Below are positions 1 to 7,246 of a stretch of 18,019 nt of DNA, piece after piece. A program made the position numbers and the translations under genes. How positions within the stretch are numbered: the first letter of the stretch is position 1; each line of letters begins with the position of its first letter. The stretch is from NCBI GenBank assembly GCA_964384625.1, contig CAYLNH010000141.1, positions 1 through 18,019 of the forward strand, read 5' to 3'. Under the pieces are notes generated by a model. It did not search any database. It worked only from the letters and a program-made list of their open reading frames with translations, and was not told the origin of the DNA. Origin of the DNA: CAYLNH01 sp964384625. Lineage in GTDB: Bacteria > Verrucomicrobiota > Lentisphaeria > JABSQK01.

Positions 1-1438
1 CGCGACTCTTGAAAGTCTCTCAAAATGTGAAGTTATTTCCGCGCGGACCCTTACCGGACGCCTGAAGGATGTGATCAACCGTGGGGGTGAGACGATTGCC
101 CCGGCCGAGGTGGAGGACGTTTTGCGCACATATCCCGGGTTGCAGCGGGCCGGAGGCGACGTGCAAATCATGGTTTTTGGAAGGGCACATGCCAAGCTGC
201 AGGAATGTGTGGCGCTTGCGGTTGCCCCTCGTTCAGCTCAAGTAAAGCTCCCCGAGATCCGATCATGGGCGGCGAAGCGTCTGCCGACGTCAAAGTTGCC
301 GCAGACGATGGTCTTGTTGCCCGAACTGCCTCCCGCCGATAGTGACAAGCGGATGCGGGCCCGGTGCGTCAACCGATTGCGCACGATGCTGCCGCCGGGG
401 GAATTGCATCATTTGCAGGTGTATACCCTTGCGAGTCTTGCTTCAGAGCCCGAACTGGTCGAGGAAACTGATGCAGCACTGTTCACTGTGACGTCCGACA
501 GTAGGGTTGATGCTTCAGACACGACCACCGAGTCGATATCCGCCATCGCAGGTGAGCTTCTTGGGGGCTCTGTTGAGGTTGGCCCGGACACGCGACTGGC
601 GGAGGCGGGTATAGACTCTCTTGCCGCAGTCGCGTTTTCGACGCGGCTCAGCCGGCAGTTTGGCGTGGATCTGCCGCCCTGGGCGATCAGCGATTTCCCG
701 ACGCCGCGGGCCCTCGCTTCACAGCTGTCCACCGCAACGTCTTCCTCCGCCAGCACGCATCGCGCCGGTGCGATCGCTCTCCTCGCTGAAACGCCTGATC
801 CGGCTGCGGTCCCCAATGATCGGCGGCGCATCCTCATGCTTCACGGCGAAGCCGCCGATGCTCATCTCATGAAGCTGAACATGTTGGCAACAGGCTGGTC
901 CCATAAGTTGGCGGATGTACTGCGGTTTGTGTTCGTTGATGCGCCTCATATCTGTGCGCCCAAGCCGGAGTTCCACACCGTCGCAGTGAAGGCGGGTCTC
1001 TACAGAAAGCCGGAGTACCGCAGTTGGGGGGCAACAGCCGTGAGTACGCTCGAGGCGAGCATTGCCGCAATTGAGACTGCACTTGACAAACTCGGACCAA
1101 TTGACGGAATCGGGGGGATCTGCGATGGCGGTCTGGTGGCGGCACTGATTGCCGCGAAGCGCCCTGACCTGCGGCTCTACATGAACTTTGCCTCGAGCCC
1201 CCCTGGGCGGCTGCCCACCATCCTGCAGGAGCGCCCCTGGTCCATCACTGCTTCATCTTTACACCTTATCTCGCCACAAGATGAAGTTCTTTCGCTCAAG
1301 GAGCTCCTGGAGATCCCGGCCCGCTGCACGAAGGCGTTGTTGCTGCAGCATGAGTATGGTCACGCGGTACCGCGGTTGGACGCTGCACTGAAGCGTGCCG
1401 TGCTTTCCGGACTTGCCGGCATCACGGAATCAGTCTAA
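1..1438 (+). CDS. NRPS-like protein, 3' part: adenylation-domain C-terminus, carrier domain, FSH1-type hydrolase/thioesterase
   Basis: The frame is open from the left edge (first full codon at base 2), so the gene starts outside the window; the GTG at 71 lies inside the adenylation domain and is not a start. The visible part opens with the A8 core motif GRLKDVINRGGE, typical of acyl- and aryl-adenylating enzymes. An A10-like lysine (PADSDKR, about base 347) follows. A carrier domain comes next, with the phosphopantetheine-serine motif GIDSL (Ser codon 617-619) and the downstream signature FPTPRAL. The C-terminal third resembles FSH1-family serine hydrolases: LMLHG, VDAPH, GPIDG, a nucleophile elbow GICDGG, an acid in SPQDE (Asp at 1280) and a histidine in EYGHAVPR (His at 1361). 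The elbow residue is Cys (1121-1123), where Ser is usual. By family logic the protein activates a carboxylic acid, loads it on the carrier and releases it. The substrate is unknown because the binding-pocket half is missing. T-ending codons look commoner here than in the neighbouring genes. Confidence 0.85.
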   Translation, partial: ATLESLSKCEVISARTLTGRLKDVINRGGETIAPAEVEDVLRTYPGLQRAGGDVQIMVFGRAHAKLQECVALAVAPRSAQVKLPEIRSWAAKRLPTSKLPQTMVLLPELPPADSDKRMRARCVNRLRTMLPPGELHHLQVYTLASLASEPELVEETDAALFTVTSDSRVDASDTTTESISAIAGELLGGSVEVGPDTRLAEAGIDSLAAVAFSTRLSRQFGVDLPPWAISDFPTPRALASQLSTATSSSASTHRAGAIALLAETPDPAAVPNDRRRILMLHGEAADAHLMKLNMLATGWSHKLADVLRFVFVDAPHICAPKPEFHTVAVKAGLYRKPEYRSWGATAVSTLEASIAAIETALDKLGPIDGIGGICDGGLVAALIAAKRPDLRLYMNFASSPPGRLPTILQERPWSITASSLHLISPQDEVLSLKELLEIPARCTKALLLQHEYGHAVPRLDAALKRAVLSGLAGITESV

Positions 1439-1620
1439 CCCGAGAATTTCGGCCTCTCCTGCCGCGTCGACGCAATCGGCTGCGATACCTGCGCTGCCGG
1501 TCCCGGCCACATTCGGGGACTGCAGCTGCAGCGCCCTGCGACGCCAGGATACGGCAATGGTTGACGGCGTCCCCTCCAAGTGCTCGCGACGGAGCCGGAA
1601 ACGGCGCGGCGTGGCGGGCG

Positions 1621-1660
1621 CCAAAGAAACGGGCCGGCCTGATTGAAATCAAGCCGGCCC
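1621..1660 (-). terminator. Rho-independent terminator of the EF-G-like gene
   Basis: On the minus strand, about 26 bases after the EF-G-like stop codon, gggccggcttgatt (1660 to 1647) pairs with its near-complement at 1644-1631. It forms a GC-rich stem of about 12 bp with a small A/T loop. The T-rich stretch gtttcttt follows (1630 to 1623). Position and orientation fit termination of the leftward gene. The stem could also help stop rightward transcription from the NRPS-like gene, but there is no T tract on that side. Confidence 0.75.
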
Positions 1661-1686
1661 GGGGGAATCAACTGTTCTTTATCGCA

Positions 1687-3723
1687 TCAGCCTTCTTCGG
1701 CTTCCCTGGCTTCGACGGCAGCGACGATCTGCTGCTGGACGTTGGCCGGGACCGGGTCGTAGCGGAGGAACTCCATTTCGAAGGAGCCGCGGCCCTGGGT
1801 GAGGGATCGGAGCTGGTTGGAGTAGCCGTGCATCTCGGCCAGGGGGACCTCGGCTTTCGTCACCTGCAGGCCTTCATCGGATTCCATGCCCAGGATCCGG
1901 CCGCGGCGGGAATTGAGATCGCCGCTGATGTCGCCCATATACTCGTCGGGCGCGGTGATGGCCACTTCCTGGATCGGCTCCAGGATGATGGGTTTGGCCT
2001 GGCGGACGGCTTCGCGGAACGCGGAGCGGGCCGCAATCTGGAAGGCCATGTCCGAGGAGTCGACGGCGTGGTGTTTGCCGTCGTAGACGGTGGTCTTCAC
2101 GTTGATCACCTGGCAGTGGGCCAGGGGGCCTTTGCTGCGGGCGTCGTTGACGCCTTTCTCGCAGGCGGGGATATAGTTTTTCGGGATGTTGCCGCCGACC
2201 ACGGCGTTCTCGAATTCTTCTTCATCGCCATCCTGCAGAGGCGCGACGCGGAGGGCGACTTCGGCGAACTGCCCGCGGCCGCCGGACTGTTTCTTGTGGC
2301 GGTAGCGGTGGTCGCCGTTGCCTTGAATCGTCTCGCGATACGGGATTTTCGGGGCGCGAAGTTCGACCTCGACCTTGTTGTTGGTCTTGAGTTTCTTGAT
2401 GGCGATACTGAGTTGGGTGTCGCCCATGCCGGAGAGCACCATTTCGCGGGTTTCGGACTGCCGCGTGAAGACACAGGTGGGGTCTTCGTCGCACAGCTTC
2501 TGCAGGCCCGAGGCAATCTTGTCTTCCTCGCCGGGCTTGGCGGCGTAGATGGCGTAGGACATGTTCGGTTTGGGGAACTCGATGGGTTTCAGCGGCTTGA
2601 CGGCGCTGCCGGCGCCGACGGTGTCGTTGATCGCCGTGGTGGTCAGTTTCGGGATGGCGACGATGTCGCCGGGGCCGGCCTGGGAGATGTTTTCCTGCTC
2701 TTTGCCGTTCAGGACGATCAGGCCGCCGATGCGTTCTTTCTCGCCTTTGGAGACGTTGAACACCTCTGCGGCGTCGGCCTTGAAGGTGCCGGCGAAGACG
2801 CGCATGACGGTGAGTTGCCCGATGAACGGGTCGACCACGGACTTGAAGACGAGGGCCTGCCCGGGGCCGTCGGGGGTGCATTCCACTTCGCCGTCGCCGG
2901 CAAGCGGGACGGAGCCCTGCCGAGTGGGGTTCGGGCCCAGGTTGACGATGCCGTCCATGAGTTCTTCAACGCCGAGGTCTTTTTCGACGCTGCCGAAGAA
3001 GACCGGGACGAGGGAGCCGTCCATGACGGCGGCATGGAGACCTTTGGCCACCTCTTCCGGCGACAGTTCTTCGCCTTCGAGATAGCGCATCATGAGTTCT
3101 TCATCGGATTCCGCGGCGGTATCGAGGACAGCGCTCTTGTAGCTTTCGGCGAGGTCGGCGATTTCGGCCGGGGCCTCTTCGCTGCCGAGGACATTGTAGA
3201 CGGCGGAGAGATCGGCTTCCTTGCCGATGGGCAGGGTAAAGGGAACGCAGGTGGTCTTGCCGTAGGCGGCCTGCAGGGAATCCAGGGCCTTCTGGAAGTC
3301 GGCGTTTTCACGGTCGAGCGTGTTGACGAAGACCATGCGGGGGCAGTTGCGTTCGCGGGCGGTGCGCCAGGCGCGGGTGGCGCCGAATTCGAGGCCGTTC
3401 ACGCCGTCGACGACGATGAGGGCCAGGTCGCAGACGTTGAGGCCGGCGGTGGCGTCGCCGATGAAATCGGGGTTGCCCGGGGTATCGATAAAGACAAACT
3501 GGTTGTCTTTCCAGGTGCAGTTGAGGTAGGACGCGGAGCAGCTGTGCTGGCGTTCCTGTTCTTCGGGCCGGAAGTCCGATACGGAGTTCTTTTGATCGAC
3601 TTTTCCCTGGCGGGTGACCTTGCCGCTCTTGAACAGCATCAGATCCGAAAGGGAAGTCTTCCCGCAGCCGGCGTGGCCGGCAATCGCGAAATTGCGGACT
3701 TTGTTGACGTCGCAATTGTTCAT
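1687..3723 (-). CDS. Elongation factor G-like translational GTPase (divergent EF-G paralog)
   Basis: The 678-residue product has full EF-G architecture: a GTPase domain, domains II and III, domain IV (HKKQSGGRGQF, then DGKHHAVDSSDMAF) and domain V. G1 is GHAGCGKTS (residues 16-24), where classical EF-G has AHIDAGKTT, and G3 is DTPG (80-83). G4 reads NTLD (134-137) rather than NKxD. Switch I reads EERQ-H-S-C-S-like (around residues 57-63) rather than ERGITIT, with Ser at the usual Thr position. These features point to the EF-G2/FusA2-like group rather than the main factor, whose fusA normally sits beside ribosomal protein genes. The start at 3723 is preferred over an ATG 16 codons upstream because AGGAGG lies 10 bases before it and the P-loop then falls at the usual distance. 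The gene is monocistronic, with its own promoter and terminator. It is expected to be a cytoplasmic GTPase acting on ribosomes, but its exact role (translocation, recycling or a specialised one) cannot be told from sequence. Confidence 0.93.
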   Translation of the reverse strand: MNNCDVNKVRNFAIAGHAGCGKTSLSDLMLFKSGKVTRQGKVDQKNSVSDFRPEEQERQHSCSASYLNCTWKDNQFVFIDTPGNPDFIGDATAGLNVCDLALIVVDGVNGLEFGATRAWRTARERNCPRMVFVNTLDRENADFQKALDSLQAAYGKTTCVPFTLPIGKEADLSAVYNVLGSEEAPAEIADLAESYKSAVLDTAAESDEELMMRYLEGEELSPEEVAKGLHAAVMDGSLVPVFFGSVEKDLGVEELMDGIVNLGPNPTRQGSVPLAGDGEVECTPDGPGQALVFKSVVDPFIGQLTVMRVFAGTFKADAAEVFNVSKGEKERIGGLIVLNGKEQENISQAGPGDIVAIPKLTTTAINDTVGAGSAVKPLKPIEFPKPNMSYAIYAAKPGEEDKIASGLQKLCDEDPTCVFTRQSETREMVLSGMGDTQLSIAIKKLKTNNKVEVELRAPKIPYRETIQGNGDHRYRHKKQSGGRGQFAEVALRVAPLQDGDEEEFENAVVGGNIPKNYIPACEKGVNDARSKGPLAHCQVINVKTTVYDGKHHAVDSSDMAFQIAARSAFREAVRQAKPIILEPIQEVAITAPDEYMGDISGDLNSRRGRILGMESDEGLQVTKAEVPLAEMHGYSNQLRSLTQGRGSFEMEFLRYDPVPANVQQQIVAAVEAREAEEG

Positions 3724-3833
3724 CAGTTGAGTTCCTCCTGTGGGTTGACGTCGCGCTCTTCGCAGGGGCACGCGGCAACAAGCAGCCGGCCGGCGAAATC
3801 AGGGAATCAGCCCGTCTCGAGCGCAATCCGACA

Positions 3834-3861
3834 ACAATACTAACAACCTTGCGATTGTAAA
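3834..3861 (-). promoter_or_regulatory. Candidate sigma70-type promoter for the EF-G-like gene
   Basis: On the minus strand, TTTACA (3861 to 3856) is followed after 16 bases by TATTGT (3839 to 3834), matching the -35 and -10 consensus at 5 and 4 of 6 positions. Transcription would start near 3827 and give a leader of about 100 bases before the ATG at 3723. Inferred from consensus only. Confidence 0.5.
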
Positions 3862-3912
3862 CCCCCGCCTGCCCGGAGTTGCGGTTTTTTTTCGGTTTTG
3901 GACGGTGTCCGC

Positions 3913-3918
3913 TATAAT
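3913..3918 (+). promoter_or_regulatory. Candidate -10 box upstream of the PP2C gene
   Basis: A perfect TATAAT lies 87 bases before the PP2C start in the 281-bp divergent intergenic region. No good -35 sits 16-18 bases upstream (the sequence there is T-rich, about tttcgg), so the promoter may be activator-dependent, or the match may be chance. A T8 run at 3885-3892 lies just upstream. Confidence 0.4.
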
Positions 3919-4004
3919 TTCACGGGCTGTGTCGTATAGTATTGGGGTTAAACGCGTAGTTTTCTGGGAGCCTGCGGCCGGTACGCCGGGAATCACATTT
4001 ATCC

Positions 4005-4790
4005 ATGGCATTTCTGACAAGTCTACTTAACAAGGATCCGACCCTGGCTGACTGCCGGGTTGCCGGGGCTACCCATGTGGGGCTCGTGCGGAGTTCCAAT
4101 GAGGACAGCTATCTGTGCATCAACTCCCCCTGGAGCAATGCCGTTCTTGTCGGTGTGGCCGACGGCATGGGCGGGCACGAGTTTGGTGAGGTCGCCAGCT
4201 ACCTGGTGATGAAATACGTGCTTGACTGCTGGCGGCGGCGCGGCCGCAAACCGTTCTCGGCCCGGGAGGATGCGACGTCCTTCATGCACGACGCGCTGCA
4301 CCGGGCGAACGCGCACATCTACCACGTCAACCGCGAACTCAAGATTCGCTGGTGCATGGGCACGACCGTAACGATGGGGATCTTCTTCGAGAACAAGGTT
4401 GTCTGCGCTCAGGTCGGCGACAGCCGCTGCTATCGGATGCGCAAGAAGAAGCTCCGGCAACTGACGGTCGACCAGAGCTGGCGTGAAGAGATGGTTCAGA
4501 ACGGCATCATGAGCGAAGAAGAAGCCTCGAATCACCCGCTGTCGAATATGTTGACCAACTGCGTGGGCGCCATGAAGACGCTCAAAATTGAATATACTGT
4601 GGAAACGGTGCATCCGGGCGACCGTTACCTGTTCTGTACAGACGGATTGAGCTCGGTGGTCAAGGGCGACCGGATCGCCAAGATTGTCCGCGACAGCAGC
4701 AAACCGGAGTACGGCGTGGAGGAACTAACCAAGCACGCCCTGCGCTGCGGCGGGACGGACAACATCACGACCGTCTGCCTGTTCACCTGA
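4005..4790 (+). CDS. PP2C-family Ser/Thr protein phosphatase
   Basis: The 261-residue product is a single PP2C (PPM) catalytic domain of normal length. Its motifs come in the expected order: RSSNEDSY (residues 29-36), VADGMGGHE with metal-ligand Asp53, GTTVTMG, QVGDSRCYR, FCTDGLSS and GGTDNITT near the C-terminus with the second metal-binding Asp. It would hydrolyse phospho-Ser/Thr using two Mn/Mg ions. There is no signal peptide or membrane segment, so it is cytoplasmic. The kinase gene starts 17 bases downstream on the same strand, the usual bacterial phosphatase-kinase pairing (as in PrpC/PrkC), so the likely partner is that kinase and its substrates. The Shine-Dalgarno is weak (GGGA, about 13 bases upstream). 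The start gives the correct distance to motif 1, so I keep it. Confidence 0.95.
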   Translation: MAFLTSLLNKDPTLADCRVAGATHVGLVRSSNEDSYLCINSPWSNAVLVGVADGMGGHEFGEVASYLVMKYVLDCWRRRGRKPFSAREDATSFMHDALHRANAHIYHVNRELKIRWCMGTTVTMGIFFENKVVCAQVGDSRCYRMRKKKLRQLTVDQSWREEMVQNGIMSEEEASNHPLSNMLTNCVGAMKTLKIEYTVETVHPGDRYLFCTDGLSSVVKGDRIAKIVRDSSKPEYGVEELTKHALRCGGTDNITTVCLFT

Positions 4791-4807
4791 TGTAGTCAAG
4801 GCTGTTC

Positions 4808-7117
4808 ATGCGTTTCCAGTGTACATTCTGCTTTACGATCATTCGGGATGACGGCGAGCAGCCGCGGGTGTCCTGCCCCAACTGTCACAAGCACGTGGCG
4901 GTACCCAAAACCCCCTTTGAGACGGGCTGTGTGATCGACGACTTCGTGATTCAGAACGTCATCGGCTACGGCGGCATGGCGACGGTGTATCTGGTGCGCC
5001 AGTTGTCGATGGACCGGCCGGTGGCGCTGAAGGTGTTGTCGGACGAATACTACCAGCGCGACAACTTTCGCCAATCGTTTCTGCGCGAGGCCAAGGCGGC
5101 GGCGCGCTTGAACCATCCGAACCTGATCCAGGCGATGAAGGTGGGCGAGGAAGACGGCAAGCTGTTCTATGCGATGGAGTATGTCGAAGGCCAGACGGTG
5201 GCGGACAAGATCGAAACTGAGAAGAGCATGGACATCGACATCAGTCTCAACATCACCCAGCAATGCGCCGAAGCACTGCACACCGCGTGGTCGCAGGAGG
5301 GGCTGATCCACCGAGACATCAAGCCGGACAACATCATGCTGGCCGAGGACGGCTATGCCAAGATCATGGATCTCGGCATTGCGATCCGCGTCGATCAGGC
5401 GGAGAAAGTGGACATCTCCGGGACGCCCACCTATATGGCGCCCGAGCAGTTCCGGCGCGAACGTCTTGACTGCCGGACGGACCTGTATTCGCTGGGGGCG
5501 ACTTTGTATCACATGCTCGTCGGCTTCCCGCCGTTCGACGGCGAGACGGTGCAGGACATTGCCCGCAGCCACATCTTCCAGCCGCTGGACTTTCCCGAAA
5601 GCAACCTGGTTTACCTGCCGCAGCGGATCAAACGGCTGATTTCGAAAATGATGGCCAAGGACCCGGCCGAACGCTACCAGGACTACGAGGAACTGCTGGG
5701 CGACATCGTCGCGATCCGCAAACGTCTGGCGCCGGATGAAGACCAGGTCCCGAGCGTGCACACGATTTCGTTCAGCAAATACCGACTGCACGAGAAGATG
5801 GCGGAATCGCCGTCGGAGATCTACCGCCGGCGTTCGGACCGCAAGCGGAAGGTTGCGATTGCGAAGGAGCAGCGCACCCAGAAGGACCGCGGCATGAAAC
5901 TGGGGCCGTGGATCCTCATCAGCATGCTGCTGGCGGTGATCGTGTTGCTCAGCCTGGGCGTCGTGGTCATGCAGCAAGGTAAGAAGAGCGCCTTTGTGAA
6001 TCAGGTGGACAGTTACCTGATGGAGCGTGGCGAAACGGCGCTGCAGCTTTCCGACCTGAACGCGATCGAACAGGCCATCTCCGAGGTCGAAGCCGTGCTG
6101 GCTGCCTGTCCGGAAGATCCGACGGCCGGCGAACGCCAGGCGCGGGCCGACCTGCGTGCCCACCGGGAACTGCTGCGCGAGAAACGGATTTCCGTGCGTC
6201 AGAAGATGATCGACCTGCAGCGCGACCAGTTTGAAAAGGACTTCTCCGAATATCGGGATGCCCTGGACCAGCTTGGCCGCGACCGCCAGAAACTTGAGCA
6301 GGAGAAATCCGAGCTCGAGGAACGCCTGAAGGACGCCGACAACAGCAACAAGGGGATGGCCGCATTGCGGCAGAAACTCAAGGCCGCCGAACGTCGGGCA
6401 AAGAAGCTGGAGAGCGACCTGACGGCCCTGCGGCAGGAATTGGCGAACACGCAGATCAAGGCATCCCTGGACTTGCGCTACAGCCTGGAATGGCGGCTGA
6501 TCAACCTCTGTCGCGACTACGAGTTCGAGGCGGCAATGAAGGCCGTCAGCGAGGCGTTGGAGCGGGAGCCGTGGCTGAAGGAATGGGGCGCCCGCAAGCA
6601 GAAGCAACTGTTGAATGCGACCCGGATTTACCGGCTGGTCCACGACAGCGGCACGAAACTCAAGGGCCAAACCGTCGGGCTCGGCCAGATCCTGGCGATC
6701 GACCAGACGACCGCCCGCATCTCCGTGACCGAAGACGACATTGTCACCATCGAGGAGGTCGACATTGCGAAGTTCAAGCCGGTGGAGTTCGTCAAACTCG
6801 CGGAGAGCCGCTGGCAGCAGGACATACCATATGCGATGGCGTCCTATGATTTTCTGTTGAGCACAGGCGATTTCGTGACGTTGCGCCAGCGCAAACTGCC
6901 GGGTCCGGCGGCCGATCAGTTGCGCCAGCACGTTGAGGGCTGCTTCCGTCAGGTGACGGACACGATTCTGGCCCACTTGCGTTCGGGCAACCGGAAGTAT
7001 GCCTCGTCGTTGTACCGTGTGGTCAAAGGGCGTTACGGTGACATGCGCGAGTTCCGGCAGTACGATGCAGAACTGTCCGAGGCCTTTCGCCAGGCAAGTA
7101 AGACGACAACGCCCTGA
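4808..7117 (+). CDS. Membrane Ser/Thr protein kinase with N-terminal zinc ribbon and C-terminal coiled coil
   Basis: The 769-residue product has four parts. Residues 1-30 form a zinc-ribbon-like unit with two CxxC pairs (Cys5/Cys8, Cys23/Cys26). Residues about 46-300 are a Hanks-type kinase domain: glycine loop GYGGMATVY (53-61), catalytic Lys75, HRDIKPDN with Asp170, DLG with metal-binding Asp188, then GTPTYMAPEQ. A basic juxtamembrane stretch leads to one hydrophobic helix at about 369-390. The remainder, about 380 residues, starts with a charged heptad-rich coiled coil (about 455-560) and ends in an unrecognised alpha-rich region. The single helix suggests kinase inside and coiled coil outside the cytoplasmic membrane, though no PASTA or other known sensor domain is present. 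All catalytic residues are kept, so it should be active. It is probably co-transcribed with the PP2C gene, with AAGG about 6 bases before the ATG. Confidence 0.94.
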   Translation: MRFQCTFCFTIIRDDGEQPRVSCPNCHKHVAVPKTPFETGCVIDDFVIQNVIGYGGMATVYLVRQLSMDRPVALKVLSDEYYQRDNFRQSFLREAKAAARLNHPNLIQAMKVGEEDGKLFYAMEYVEGQTVADKIETEKSMDIDISLNITQQCAEALHTAWSQEGLIHRDIKPDNIMLAEDGYAKIMDLGIAIRVDQAEKVDISGTPTYMAPEQFRRERLDCRTDLYSLGATLYHMLVGFPPFDGETVQDIARSHIFQPLDFPESNLVYLPQRIKRLISKMMAKDPAERYQDYEELLGDIVAIRKRLAPDEDQVPSVHTISFSKYRLHEKMAESPSEIYRRRSDRKRKVAIAKEQRTQKDRGMKLGPWILISMLLAVIVLLSLGVVVMQQGKKSAFVNQVDSYLMERGETALQLSDLNAIEQAISEVEAVLAACPEDPTAGERQARADLRAHRELLREKRISVRQKMIDLQRDQFEKDFSEYRDALDQLGRDRQKLEQEKSELEERLKDADNSNKGMAALRQKLKAAERRAKKLESDLTALRQELANTQIKASLDLRYSLEWRLINLCRDYEFEAAMKAVSEALEREPWLKEWGARKQKQLLNATRIYRLVHDSGTKLKGQTVGLGQILAIDQTTARISVTEDDIVTIEEVDIAKFKPVEFVKLAESRWQQDIPYAMASYDFLLSTGDFVTLRQRKLPGPAADQLRQHVEGCFRQVTDTILAHLRSGNRKYASSLYRVVKGRYGDMREFRQYDAELSEAFRQASKTTTP

Positions 7118-7178
7118 CCCGTCGGGACTTGCCGTAAAACGCCCTTCTGGAGTGCGGCTCACGACCAGGGGCGCGGCC

Positions 7179-7206
7179 TTGAAATCTGAGCTGAAACGGG
7201 TATAGT
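7179..7206 (+). promoter_or_regulatory. Sigma70-type promoter for the histidine kinase-response regulator pair
   Basis: TTGAAA (7179-7184) and TATAGT (7201-7206) are separated by 16 bases, each matching consensus at 5 of 6 positions. Transcription would begin near 7213, about 34 bases before the histidine kinase ATG. It lies in the 129-bp gap after the Ser/Thr kinase, so the two-component pair can be expressed independently of the upstream genes. Confidence 0.6.
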
Positions 7207-7246
7207 ACACCGTCTTGCGAAGCAGGTCTAAACAGGATTGTCTGCC

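Noticed and set aside
1520..1531. The perfect palindrome CTGCAGCTGCAG between the NRPS-like gene and the EF-G-like gene.
   Set aside because: It lies between two convergent gene ends with no promoter nearby; a chance GC-rich palindrome is the simpler reading.
1561..3843. A 760-codon open frame on the plus strand opposite the EF-G-like gene.
   Set aside because: It mirrors the EF-G codons, has a repetitive Gly/Val/Asp/Phe composition and runs through the EF-G terminator and promoter.
3862..3895. A T8 run after a short ccgc/gcgg inverted repeat, resembling a rightward terminator.
   Set aside because: The stem is only 4 bp with a long loop, and no rightward gene ends before it.
3935..3940. A second -10-like TATAGT upstream of the PP2C gene.
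   Set aside because: The sequence 16-18 bases upstream has no resemblance to a -35 box; the TATAAT at 3913 is the better candidate, though also unproven.
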